DNA of 64,000 nucleotides, taken from contig JAVSML010001075.1 in NCBI GenBank assembly GCA_038503035.1, forward strand, positions 330,101 through 394,100, written 5' to 3'. Each line of letters opens with the position of its first letter. Within the stretch, counting starts at the first letter, position 1. The position numbers were made by a program, and so were the translations under genes. The DNA comes from Crocodylus rhombifer (lineage: Eukaryota; Chordata; Crocodylia; Crocodylidae). Shown here in pieces: positions 22,985-35,287 of this stretch. The notes under the pieces were generated by a model. It was not told where the DNA came from. It searched no databases and saw only the letters and a program-made list of their open reading frames with translations.

Positions 22985-24503
22985 CACATGGCCAGAGTAA
23001 GTTTCAGATTTAATTCTTCTAAGTGTAAAAACATTTTGTGGCACTTGCATTCCCTGTGCATGAGGGGGCGTGTTGGGCTCACAAAGGCGGTGTTGTTACC
23101 GGTGCTTCTGTACACCTCACTGGCCTTCCCCCCCTTCCAAGTGTGTTGCCTGTAGGATCCAGAGGGCTGTGTGCATCTTCTTCTGGGGCTTCAGATGGGA
23201 AAAGGTTGCCCGGAAGACTGTACAAGGACAAGAGGGCCAGGGGCAGGGGCATGCCAGAGATCCTCCTGTTCCTGTGGGCAAAGTACATGAGCACGATCTG
23301 TAAGGTGGCAACGGAGGCAGGCACCAAAATGGCATCTCATGAGGTACTTTGCAGGGCACGTTCTGAGGCACCAGGGTGTCTTCACCCTGACTAACCACAG
23401 GCCATGGATCATGGAATCGCCCTGGTTCTACGAGACCTTGAACCAATGCTGCAATGTGTACAGCCTGCAGAATGTGGGCCCAACCACCATGAAAAGCCAC
23501 AGGAAGATCCAAGAGATAGTGAGATGAAGGGGTGCCATGTTACCTGTGGACCTGCTCCTGGGTGACACATGCCAAGCTGTGTGGGAGCGCAGTCACCACA
23601 AGGAACTGTGCAAAGATCACAGGGACCTAAATTGGCTGATAGCTCACCAAGCTCTCTTGGTGAGGGCCTGGAGACATAGAGAGGGGCAGTTGGGGAGACC
23701 CAGCTGCTTGTGGCCCAACTGCCCTGGGGCCACCGAAATAATAAAGCACCTCCTGTGGCTCTGCACCTGTGCCCAGGAGGTATGGAAGAGGGTACAGCAG
23801 CTCTGCGAAGTGGTGAGTGGCATCAGCTGGCTAGCCAGCAAGGCCATGCTGTATAGGCACCTCACCAAAAACCAGGGGAGTCCATCGCTATGGTTTGACC
23901 AGCTTGTATCCTGTGTCAGGAGTGTCTTGTGGAAGACCTGGAACCTGCTCCTGTACTACCAACGGACATGGAGGTAGTGGGCTGCGTGAAGATGGAGCTG
24001 AGTGAACTCCGGACCTGCTACCAGAAATCGGTAGCAGAGGATGGAGAAGATGCAGTGAACGCCACCTGGCACAGGGACACGTGGCACAGGACCATTCAAC
24101 CCCCACCAAGGGAAGAAGAGAGCAACAACAGCAGAGAAGAGGAACAGATGAGTGGGACGGAGGATAGTGTCAGTGACAACAGAAGCAGCAGCGGGTCCTA
24201 CAGTGGAAGCTGGAGTGACAATGATGAAGAGACCCTGTGAACTGAGTACCTGACCCTGGGAGCAGGGCACAGGTGGACATGAAGGGAGGGCTGGTCAGAG
24301 AGACCAGAAAGGACTGAGTTTGTAGTTTGTGTGTGTTGCACGTGGTTGCGGACATTGTAACGGGTATGGGTGGCCAGCAGGCCTTTGTATGGGTACACGG
24401 GAGCATGGATCTGGTTTTTCTGTAACGGGATCAGTTTAGATATATATAATCATATATAGAGAGAGAAATGTATTTTTACAAAATAAATAAATAAATAAAT
24501 CAT
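22985..24503 (+). pseudogene. L1/Tx1-like LINE, decayed C-terminal part of ORF2 with 3' tail
   Basis: Pieces in shifting frames give LHSLCMRGRVGLTKAVLLP, IQRAVCIFFWGFRWEKVARK, GMPEILLFLWAKYMS, then (23537-23977) AHQALLVRAWRH and CLWPNCPGATEIIKHLLWLC, a cysteine/histidine motif like the zf-RVT domain that ends ORF2 in L1 and Tx1-type LINEs. At least three frame changes and a stop at about 23527 make it dead. An acidic serine-rich tail (to 24240) lies in another frame. The copy ends in an AAAT microsatellite (24480-24503), a typical LINE tail. The clade assignment (L1/Tx1) is from memory of these motifs. Confidence 0.7.
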
Positions 24504-25740
24504 TTTGCATGGGAAGTGAAATGATCTTTTTTGTGGTGCCAAGACTGTTGGAACAAGGGCGTAGTCAAAGTATTGATTTTAGCATTATTCCAGGCCAGAG
24601 AAGCCTTGAGTGTTAATCTGCAGAAGAGAGTGCATCTTTTCCAAGCTAGTAATAGGATTCCAATTATCTGTTCAAAGGAGATTTTTTTCCTTGCCTGCTG
24701 ACTGAACAGCCTGCTAAGGAGTACAGGGGTTATAAGCTATGGGGCAGCTGCTGGAAATTTGCCCTGCCCAGAAATTCATTGGGTGTCTTGAGTTTCTCCT
24801 GTATGTGAGTTTCTCAAGCATCACCTACCAGGACTGGAAGAAATTCAGGCAAACATCAGCAGAATGCTGAAATAGTATGCAGAGTCTTGCAAAACAGGCA
24901 CTTCATTTCCCCTCACCTTTCTCTGACAGCATGCTGTGAACAAAAAGGACTGGGACAACAAGAATTGCTGTTCCAAAGGGATTTTTCCACTTAATACATT
25001 GGGATTTATAATCCAATCTTCCTGGAACAATACTTTAATACTAGTAACTATATAACTGTAACAGTCTACTGGTGTGTCAGAGTTACAAAGTTACAGTTAC
25101 AAAGAGAGCATTATATGCTGAAACATGTGCTCATGTTTGCTAAGCTTGTGATCCTGATTTTGATTATTTTTTTTTTCTTAACAGTCATTGTTAACTAGTA
25201 GAAATGAATCAATAGTTGTATGAATATTTTTCTCTATACTAAATCCATCTTGGATCACACGTGGGGAGAAGGCTGTAGAATGGAGGGAAAGGCAGATGCT
25301 GTGGCTACCACCCTCAGGTGAGGCAAAGACACCCCACTGTGCATAATGTCTTACCTAACAGTACTTTCATTGGAAATCCCTCCCATGTGTGTTGCCACTT
25401 CCTTTATTATAATATCAAAGATGGTGGTTGCTGCTTACTTGGCTCAACCTCTGGCTCTTGCTCTGGGATTGTTTCCTCTCCAACCTGTTTCCAGGGGTTG
25501 GCCTGAGCGGATACTCTTCTGCTGGTCTAGAATTGACTGTTTCTTTCTAAAACCCTGGTCTGTAGGACTGTGGGCTCTGTATCCAGGATTATGGGTCAGG
25601 ATAGGCTAAGAGCCTCAAGTGAGCTTGCAGTGTAGACATACCTTTTGTGTATGAATAAAAAGATTGAGGGTAACAGTCAAGTTATAAACTGTTAACACAG
25701 CTGAGAAGGCAATTCCAAACTAATTCCTTTGTCTCTATTG

Positions 25741-26137
25741 CAGTGGTTCTCAACCTTTGGAGACTCAAGTCATTCCGTACTAGATTCAAGGCACCCCTCA
25801 GAAAATGCCACCATTTAGTTTGCACTTTATTTTTCCATAGTAACAAAATGAGCAATTAGCTCCTAGATAAAAGCGCCAAAAAGCCTTACTGAAGCATACA
25901 ATCTATACAGACGTTGTGCAAGGTCAAACTAATGTGATGCCTCTTCTGGGCATGTGCTGGGCTTGGTGCAGAGGTACACCAAGCTTAAAGTAAAGCTCTG
26001 GGGGGGGGTTCACATCTGTAATCAGCCTTTTCTGCATTTATCTTGTGAATCGTGTTTGCATACCTAACAGTGCTAACATTGTCATACTCTGTGACACCCA
26101 TGAAAAGATCTCAAGGCATCCTGATTAAGAATTGCCG
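25741..26137 (+). mobile_element. Non-autonomous hAT-like element
   Basis: Begins CAGTGGTTCTCAACCTTTGG, a classical hAT terminus, and ends CTGATTAAGAATTGCCG, a decayed inverse. The right part is homologous to 6805-6928. No coding frame. No clear 8-base target duplication survives. Confidence 0.65.
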
Positions 26138-26470
26138 TTCTAAGCTTTCTTCTTCAACCCTCATTCAAAAAATGTAGACAATCTGTTGTCAGGACCAGCA
26201 TGAGAGCTTTATAGTCGCAGCCTTTCTCCACCCCCGTTCACCAGTTGTTTAACACTGTTTTTCTTTTGGAACCTCATAGACTAGAGCCTTTCCTCTTCGG
26301 TTTAAAGCACAAAAATAGTACTTATGAAGTGCATCTTGGAGTACTGATGCCTGGTAGCACCCTGCTTTCTGTTTCTTCATGCATTCTTTACACTTTAATT
26401 CATACAGTGTAAATGAATGGCAGGTACATTGTTATAAAAGTCTGGACTCCTTCTTATGTGTAATCATCTG

Positions 26471-27318
26471 GGCTAGGGACAGATATTACACATAAACCAG
26501 TTTAAGTGGTCAGAAACTGGTGTAAACCTGTAACAGAACAGATGTTCAATGCGCATAAACCAGTTTGAAAATGGCTGAAACCAGTTGAGATAAACCTAGT
26601 TGAATGTAGTATCAGACTTTTAACTGATTTGGGTTAAACCAGTTTATGCAATGTCTGTCCCCAGGCCCCTTGCTGGTTTAAGTTAAACTAGACTCCCCCA
26701 GCATCCCAGTATGTTCTCTAGGCTGGGTGGAGCTCCCTGCTGCACAGCAGAACTGGCCTCTCCCTTCTGTTCCTTAGCTGGAGCTTGGTAGAGACTGCAG
26801 GCATCTGTCTGGCTTCTTCCTGCTCCCTGCCTCCCCTCCCCACTCCCTGCTAAGCAGGGATTGTCCTATCCCCTCTGTCTTATACAGATACCTTTCAGCA
26901 TTAGCTAGCAGACCACATGTGGACTATGAGCTGTCCTGTGGCAGATGGGACAAAGGCAGAATCAACAGGTAGCTGGTAATGTCCTTCTGTTGTTTTCTTA
27001 ATGGGATGATAAACACTGAGTTAGGGGTGATAAACATTGTGTTATCAATTCACTGCTGGGCTGGACAGAAGTGGGGGACCCCTCCCTAATCAGAGCATGC
27101 AGCCAGGGCCTGGCTGTACCCCTGCAGATCAGCATTGTGGCAGGGAAAGGAGGGCTGCTCTAGTGTCTCCTGGCTTTTAGCCTGAGCCACTGTAGGCTTG
27201 TGCCTGCATTTTTGGAATGTATCTTCAGTTACAAACCAATTCAGCCTAGCCAGGTTAGACTAACCTGCAAAGATTGAATCAATCCAGGCTCGGGCTTTTT
27301 GAATGTTTGTCCCTAGCC
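26471..27318 (+). mobile_element. MITE-like element, GGCTAGGGACAGA family, longest copy
   Basis: Ends are GGCTAGGGACAGATATT and GTTTGTCCCTAGCC. The left arm is rich in AAACCAGTTTA-type palindromic words; the middle is GC-rich. Shorter or partial copies are at 1833-1990 and 56314-56602. Flanking triplets are CTG and ATG. No transposase-like frame. Confidence 0.75.
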
Positions 27319-27989
27319 ATGAGGGCTACTCCAGCCTGAATAACAAAATCCTTTTCAGCCCCAAATATGGGCCTGATTCTGAATCCTTTTTCATTTCAGT
27401 AATCCCTTACTCACATGACTTTCTCCATTGACTTGAATGAAACGATTTGCAAGACCAGTGTTTGAAGGTGTGAGCCCTACTGCAGTACAGCAGAACCTTG
27501 CTTAAACTTACTTCATTGATCTTCATATTCTGTAGCCCAGGCTCACATAAGTGGCAATTTCTCCCACTCTCAGAGCAAAGTTTTGACAGGTGAATGTGAA
27601 TGGTGGAGAGTCTTTTATTAATAAAGATTCCATTATTTTTACATAATATATTATGTAACAGTTACTAGTCTGCTATGAAATATTGTTGCATTGAACCACT
27701 TGAGCTGAACTCAGGAACAAAGAACCTTTTGTGATGTATTATCTTTGCTTTTTAGTGGGCTTGCTGGCTTACCTAATGTACTTGCTGAATAAAAATCTAC
27801 TTTTGTGGCCTTTTAGTAGTTCATACTACAGGAGCCTGTGGGACAACTCCTTTAGGTAATGTCTATAATGCTGCCCTGCAAAGTATTGGGCCACTGCTGA
27901 GAAACAACCCTTGTCCCCTTGCCCCTGCTTTGCATGTACTCAGACTTAGCAATTAGGCAGAGTAGATGGCTTAGAGCATGCTGACAGAT

Positions 27990-28460
27990 GTGCAGGCCCC
28001 TGCTGTAACTCATGGCACTTTACATAAAGTGCCATAAGTTAGAGCACTCCTGCCCAACCCAACAGATGTTCACCTAAGGAGCCTGCTTGCAGCCAAGCAG
28101 CTGCCCCTTTCCCTCAGCCCTGTCCCCCCTCTCTCAGCTCTGCAGCTTTCTGCAGAAAGATGAGGAAGGATGGGGAAGAGGACGTGAGCTGCCAGCTGGA
28201 GTTTGTCCGACCTGAGCTGGAGGCAGGCGTTGGGGGTGGGGAGGGCATGCGGTGGGGGGCTCCAATCTATCTGCCCCTCCTTGCAACTCAGACTGGACAA
28301 ACCCCAGCCAGCAGCTCATCCTGCCTCCCTTTTCCCCCTCCCTTCCTGCAGACAGCCCCAGTCATGCTACAGATTAACCCTAGGAAACAAAACTTCCCTA
28401 AGGCACTCCAAAGTGGAGCAACTTTATCTGATCCCTCATTTGATGAGGGTTAATTTGTCA
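27990..28460. mobile_element. Multi-hairpin element with long inverted arms
   Basis: 28006-28041 is a near-perfect hairpin (arms TAACTCATGGCACTTTA and TAAAGTGCCATAAGTTA). 28149-28226 and 28271-28352 form a long imperfect inverted repeat (for example CAGCTGGAGTTTGTCC against GGACAAACCCCAGCC). A third small hairpin (CCTCATTTGATGAGG) is near 28434-28448. Outer boundaries are estimates. Confidence 0.55.
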
Positions 28461-29199
28461 CATGATCTGCCACTTTCAAAGTGCTCTGCAGCCATGCATG
28501 TGTGTCACAACACAGCTGTAGAGCAGTTTCAGGGGGCCAATCAAATGATAAATGTAACTGCTGTCTATGCCCAGAGTGATCCTGAGCATGTGCTAATTGG
28601 TTGGCCTGGGTGTATGTGGAGAAGGAGCAAGTGAAAAAGGCTTGTTTTTTTGGTATTGCTGGGCTTGGCTTGTATACTGTGTCTGCTTGTATACAGGAAG
28701 TTGGAGGGTCAGGACATAAATTGATACTTTTGCAAACATGAGGATTTCTTGGTGGCTGTATTAAACAACAAAGAGCATGATTAATACACACTCTGTACTA
28801 TTGAAAACTGACCAGCACTCCAGTTTTTTTACTGATGAACTTTCAGACATAAAACAGGTCCATAAACTATAGGCTCCATACATTAAAAAGTACTCAACTA
28901 GTCTGGAAAATTGCAATTCTGGATTCATACAACATCTGCATGAATTTTTACAGAATCTGCAATTTCAACCATAAAAAGGTCCCATAAATCTGGGTTACAT
29001 ATTTAAAATGTTCATACAGTCTGGAAACTTATGACAGAGGCAAAGATCTATATTTCTGTCTTGGATAAAGTAAGGAAAAGTATTTAAATTAGCTTACCAT
29101 TCTTACTGATATACTGGACCTTTTTACCCTGTTTTGACAGTCAATTTCTAATGTTTCCTGACAGTCCAGTTCATAAATTCACCTTTACCTTAAATCTGA

Positions 29200-30226
29200 T
29201 GGAGAACATGTGAGGATGTGTTGGCAGCCAGCATCAAGTGAAGTGCCCCAGGGTCAGTGTTGGGACTGGTTTTGTTCAATGTCTTCCTCAGTAACCTGGA
29301 AGATGGGATGGAGTGCACCCTCAGCAAGTTTGCAGATGACACCAAGCTAGGGGGCGTAGTAGATACATTGGAGGGTAGGGCTAGGATTCAGAGAGACCTA
29401 GAGAAATTGGAGGATTAGACCAAAAGAAATGTCATGTGGTTCAATAATGACAAGCACAAAGACCTTCACTTAAAAGGGAACAGGCTTATGCACTGGTACA
29501 AGCTGGGCATCGACTGGCTATGCAGCAGCTGTGCAGAAAAGGACCTGCAGGTTACAGTAAACAATAAGCTGAATATGAGCCAACAGTGTGCCCTTGTTTC
29601 AAAGAAGACTAATGGCATACTAGGCTGCATTATTTGGAGAGTTGCCAACAAATTGGGGGAAGTGATTCTTTCCCTCTATTCTGCACTGGTGAGGCCAAAT
29701 CTGGAGTACTGTGTCCAGATATAGGGCCCCCACTACAGAAAGGATGTAGACAAGTTGCAGAGAGTCCAGTGGAGGGCATTGAAAATGGTTGGAGAGCTGG
29801 GGCACATGACTTCTAAGGAGAGGCTGAGGCAACTAGTCTCATTTAGTCTGGAGAAGAGAAGACTGAGAGGGGATTTAATAACAGCCTTCAACTACCTGAA
29901 GGGAGGTTCGAAAGAGGATGGAGCCAGACTGTTCTCAATGGTGACAGATGACAGAACAAAGAGCAGTGTTCTCAAGTTGCAGCAAGAGAAGTTTAGGTTA
30001 GATATTAAGAAAAAACTTTATCATGAGGAAGGTAGAAAAGCACTGGAACAGGTTACCCAGAGTGGTTGTGGAGTTTCCATCCTTGGAAGTTTTTAGGACC
30101 TGGCTAAAAGAAGCCTTGGCTAGGGTGATCTAGTTGCGGATGGTCCTGCTTTGACTAGGGGGTTGGACTAGATGATCTTCTGAGGTCCCTTCCACCCATA
30201 ATTTTCTATGATTCTATGGTTCTATG
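29200..30226 (+). pseudogene. CR1 LINE, decayed reverse transcriptase and 3' tail
   Basis: Translates with stops and frame changes into SSEVPQGSVLGLVLFNVFLS, the catalytic CTLSKFADDTKLGG, SALVRPNLEYCVQI, then KERLRQLVSFSLEKRRLRGD and QQEKFRLDIKKKLY. It ends in the canonical CR1 tail of TTCTATGATTCTATGG words at 30205-30226. In-frame stops occur near 29416 and 29722. It is 5'-truncated and older than the copies at 1 and 21 kb. Confidence 0.9.
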
Positions 30227-30793
30227 TCTTCCAGATGAAATTGGTTTTTGTATTTCCAGAGGTTTAGCTGAGATAGTGGGGCCTACTAAAAAAGATAGCT
30301 GTGAATAATTCCGTATCACTCCCAGTCCCATTCTGTCTGTTCCACCATCTGTAGCAATGCTAATATGACAGGCACTTGAAAAAAAGCAAGGCTGATGACA
30401 TAAAAATCAAAATATTTTATAGACAAGTTTTGCTGCCAAATTCACATCTGTTTTGTGAGTGGGTGAGGGCTGCAGATGTGCTTCTTGCAGTTGTATATGT
30501 TTTGTCACTGGAGCTGTACATACAGACTTGCTTTCTTGGGATTTGTGCAGATGTTTTCCTTAGTGGCTGACTTAACAAAGCCATTTTAGAAAGCTTTCTT
30601 ACTGTTTCAGGCTTGTCCACTTTTCAGACAACTTCCTTTTTGTGTGCACTGCGATAAAGTATTAGTTTTGTTAAACTACATCTCCCAGAAGCAACTAGAT
30701 TTTAAAGTATTTATAGAGGGCTGCAGGTGTTGCTGTTAGACCCTGTAGTTCTTTTGTTTAAAATTTCTTTCTGGTGAAGCTGACCAGCTAGAG

Positions 30794-31011
30794 TAGGGGT
30801 CAGCAACCTACGGCCCATAGGCTGGGTCCAGCCTATGGATGCGGGCTTCAGTGGCATTCAGTGGTGACAGGCTTTGGTTGTGGGCACTCTGCCTGTGCCA
30901 CTGTGGAGACAATCACCAGATGAGGATGGCTCCTAGCACCTGCCCACCCACCTGCCTCTGATGTGAGGTGGGTCATTCCAGCCCGCAGCTGGAAAAGGTT
31001 GCCTATTGCTG
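30794..31011 (+). mobile_element. Non-autonomous hAT element with 8-base target duplication
   Basis: Starts TAGGGGTCAGCAACCT and ends AAGGTTGCCTATTGCTG, inverted ends matching 11 of 16. It is flanked by AGCTAGAG (30786-30793) and AGCTAGGG (31012-31019), an 8-base duplication with one mismatch, as hAT transposases make. Non-coding, 218 bases. Confidence 0.8.
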
Positions 31012-31324
31012 AGCTAGGGGGTTGTTACTGGCTACACCAGTAGCTTCTAAAAAGAAAGGATTAACTTATGTACTGGGGAAGTAGAAGAAGCAACATTAAC
31101 AAAAAATCTTGAGACCCAGGACTGCAAATCTATCAGAATTGAGGCCCAGGATTATTTTTGCTGCATTAGGTACAGATTATTTCATGACAGAGATAATAAT
31201 CCCAACAAGTACCTGCATAGGTATCAATCAGAGCCTCTTTCTACTGAAATGGCACATTTCCATAGTTCCCAGAATTGTCCTGCATCTACTGGCTTGCTGA
31301 AATACTACACAAAAACCCTTCCTT

Positions 31325-31417
31325 GAAAGATGGGGAAGGGGACGTGAGCTGCCAGCTGGAGTTTGCCTGGCCTGAGCTGGAGGCAGGGGTTGGGGCGGGG
31401 GCATGTGGCGGGGGGAG
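31325..31417 (+). repeat. Single-arm copy of the 28.15 kb element
   Basis: Matches 28160-28255 closely, including GACGTGAGCTGCCAGCTGGA and CCTGAGCTGGAGGCAGG. Only the left arm is present. Confidence 0.75.
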
Positions 31418-34400
31418 TAACGACCACTGGGAACAGCAATGAGAAAGTAGACATAGGATTTAGCTTGCTTAAAGCAAAGAAAACAATTCGAGTTTACTCA
31501 TTTTTTCCCCCCTCCATTGGGTATAACAAAAGGTGGAAGGCCTCTAAACTGCCAGTTGATTTTTGGGAACCTCCACTTTTTATGCTGAACTGAAGGCAGT
31601 TGATGGGGATGGTTGTCAGAGTTTATGGGATTTAATAAAATGCTTAGCACTTTCTGAATGATGGAATTCTTTGGAAGTGTCTCAGGTTGGATTCCCAGGT
31701 TCTTATTGCAGGTTTTTTGGGGGTCTTTTGGGTTTCTTTCATTTTCTGCTTGTCTTCATCTTAGATATTTAAAGAATATCTGGTTTTTCCTTTTTATCTT
31801 TGTTGGAGGTCTCCAGTGTGTTTTGAGTCCTTTCCTTAACTGTAGTGGTGTTGGGCACTGATTAATAAGACATAGACCTTTTCTCATCTTTTTATGTACA
31901 CTCGAGTTGAATAGGTGTTAACAAAAACAAGTAGGCAGCTTGTAAGAAAGCAACTTTGCACTCAATTAGTCAAGTTTATGCTGCTCGGTATATAGTGCCA
32001 TGGTCTTATTAGATCTCAAGCAGGCCAAAGTTCTTCCAGGAAACAACAGGGGATTCAAGACCTGAATTTCTAATTTAAAAAACCACATGGAGGAAAATCC
32101 TTTTATTTAGTGAGTTTGGAGTGGGTACATGCATCCATTCCTACCTTCTTTAGGCATCTAGAAAAGGGAAAGAAAATGTCACAAGGCTGTATTTTTTCCC
32201 TTTGTAAGATTGCCTCTAGCTACAAATGTTGATGCATATTTTATTTTATCTGTTGTTTCCTAAAAAGGCCCTGGCCCTTTAAACTATACTGTTGTTTCAT
32301 TTGGATTTCTCTGTGGCTTCTGAAGTGGTAGGTCAGATTTGACTCATTGGTGTAACTAACAGATATGGACTTGCAAATGACTAATTTACTTGGTTTCATA
32401 AGATCTTTTACCTCTCCCAGAAAAGACATTTTTCTTCATAAAACATGAAGCTATTAGGACATGAAACATTTCCTTCCATTCAATTAATTCAACCTCTCCA
32501 CTGGAGGCAACCACTCATTCCAGGATGCTCTATATTTGACGTAATCTCCTTTGGAAATTGGGCTATTTTGGACTCTACTGACAACAGCAGCAATGTCACC
32601 AGGCAGCAAAGAACACAACCTTTTGAAAATGTTGCCTCTTAAAATGAGATGTATTAAAAAAAAAAAAAGGGAAGAGGTTAATTCTGTATCCAGCTGTGTG
32701 TAATTTTGTGAAGCCGAATAGGAGTGAGGGAAGGAGGGGGAATGGATTTAAGATGGACTTTGGGGCAGTGTTTAAATATCACCATGGAGATTATTTAAAC
32801 AGGCTGTATGTAGGGTGTGGGTGTGTGTGTGTGAGAAAATATTTATTTAGTGTTACTTCTTTTGAAGAGTCTGTGTTTTGCCATCTTTGAAGACAATCAA
32901 ACCACTATGTTCCACTTTTCATTTGGGTTATGTGATAGGTGCCCCTGAAAGAAAGGATATTTTACCCTTGTCATCTTGCTATTGGTTTTGCTTTATAATA
33001 TTTTTCTTAAATAAATGGAGGGAAGGTTATCTTACCCCTTCCTGCTCCAATGGGAACTGGAATTGGAGGACTCCATAAGTTGATTGTGTAACAAGCAAGC
33101 AAAAGGAAGAGAATGGCATGGAAATAAGAGGAGAGAGGGAGAAGGTGAGGTGTTCTGGAGAGACCTTATACAGTAGAATTCAAGCTGTGTTGTTCAAGGA
33201 GAGAGGGAGGAAGAGACCTGTATGCTAGAGGGAAGAGAGTGAGAGGAATTGTATCATACCCTCAGTATACCAAATTCCTCTTATCTCTGTATTATTTGCT
33301 GGTGGCCCTGACAGTACTGCTATCAACTACCACTGAGAAATAACCCCTGATAGGATCTCTTGGCAGTGGAACAAAGACAGTTCTACCAGGACCCCCCAGT
33401 ATACCTTGGGATGTTATAAGGTACATTTTGAAAACTTGTATCTGAGACTCTTACAGGGGATGAGCAGGAACTGCTTTTTTGGAGGACTGAGGTTAGTGCC
33501 GGGATTTATCAAAGCATTCATGTCCATTCTAAAGCACTGAATGATGGCCCAGCTGGTTGGATTGCTGGACCCACAGAACATTCCTGACCTTAACCTGCAT
33601 CCATCCCTTGCATACTATTTTTGCTGCCATCAGTTGAGAGTTATGTTGGTTGCCTGCTGTCACAAATGTACCGTGCTTGAAGGGTTCTTGGGATGTCATG
33701 CATGTCTTCTTGAGTTTGTTTTACTGATATGGCATGTGTAGTCCTTATGTATAGATAGTGCCACTGCTATATTTAGCCTAATTGTTATTATGTTTGACTG
33801 AATTGTGATATTTGGTAAGGATGTAATTTTTATATATCTTTGTGTTTCAGGCAAGAATGTGTAGTACCTTGTATTCCTCACCTATTCACAATAGAAGTAA
33901 TTGCTGAGAATGAGTGTCTGACATGAGTTTGTTTAGTCATCCAACATGCCCTTCCAGACATTTCAAAGGAAAAGACTTGTAAGAATATCATTTGGGAGGA
34001 TATTTCTCACAGGAGGGAAATTAAGTGTGAGAGAGTATCTTTAGGATATTGGATTAGTAATCTTTGTGGCTGAAAGGATGCATGTATTCTCTTGGTTGTA
34101 ATTAAATCAAAAGAGACTTTTATTCTGGTAAACACACACCTTTGAAGGGACAGGAAGTTATATATATGGTGTGGGCTCCCCCAAGAATCCCATGGATGCT
34201 GTCTGTAAATTATCAGATCAGAAACTGTACTTACATTTTGCTTTGAGAGGAATTTTTGGTCTTTCATTTTTTCCCCCCAGAATAGGGAGCAGCTTTAGGG
34301 CCTTAGTCAGGGGGCTGAGTAAAGCAGGCTAACTGGAGAACTTGCAGAAGGTCCTGGCAGAACGTTCAGGGGCATAAGGTGTTTTCTAACTTGAGCTAGG

Positions 34401-34699
34401 TAGGAGCTGCAGTCTTAGGTTTAAGATGCAGGGTAAGGTCAAATTGTTGTTCTGATATTGTCTTTTGTTTGTGTGTTCTTATACCTCCGTCTGCATCTCA
34501 ACATATTACTGATTTCTTATGTTTGCTCTTGTTTTTATAATCTTTCTGTTATCTTTTAACTTGCTTATAATCAGGATAAGTGTGATTTCAGAGTATTTGA
34601 CCATACTAGCAGGCTTCTTATCCAGAAGAGTGAATCCATCTTTTCTGAGCATGTGACCAGATAAGGGTGTGATTCTGCTAGCTTGCAGCATCCCTTCTG

Positions 34700-35287
34700 T
34701 TGAGCTGGCAAGACCTAGGTGAGGCAGGTAAAGCTGAGGTACCAGAGGTCAGGGAGGTGAACTTTGGAGCATCTCAGTCTATTCTCAGTAGTCATGAACG
34801 ACTGGTGCCTCCTGAGACTGGGGGGCATCATGGGGGTGAGTGGGGACTGCTCACAGCTGCTGCCGGTGGTATCAGCAGCGGGACAGGGTCATGGCGGGGA
34901 GGGTGGCAAGCAGTAAGTGGGAACTGCTTGCAGCCACCACCAGCTGCGTCAGCAGCGAGGGGTGTGTGCAAAAGGCGACTGTCTGCAGAAGCCAGCAGCG
35001 GCTTCGGTGGTGGACAATCTTGGGGGGGGAGGGGGGATGTGCCCCCTGCCCCCCTACGCATCGCCTGTCAGTGGTGAAGCAGCAGACATCAGAGGGGGGC
35101 ACCTGAAAGGTGTGAGAACACTCCAGGATCGTGTCTTAGAGGCACCCCTGGCCACCTCTGGTGTCAGGGCATGTCAGACTTGTATGGTAGAGTCTCACCA
35201 CACAGCAATGGGTTGGGTCACTGGCTACACTACATGTATAACAGCTTTAGCTCTAAGTGGTTAGCAACAAAATGCTTTGGAGACACT
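34700..35287. repeat. GC-rich unclassified sequence with an imperfect tandem pair
   Basis: Two adjacent units share the pattern AGTGGG(G/A)ACTGCT..CAGC and end in a TCAGCAGCG block (about 34838-34880 and 34915-34960). No gene or known repeat recognised. Confidence 0.4.

Noticed and set aside
23929..24240. 103-codon frame with acidic serine-rich end as an independent gene
   Set aside because: It starts inside the LINE ORF2 region and is better read as its frameshifted C-terminal tail; kept only within that entry.
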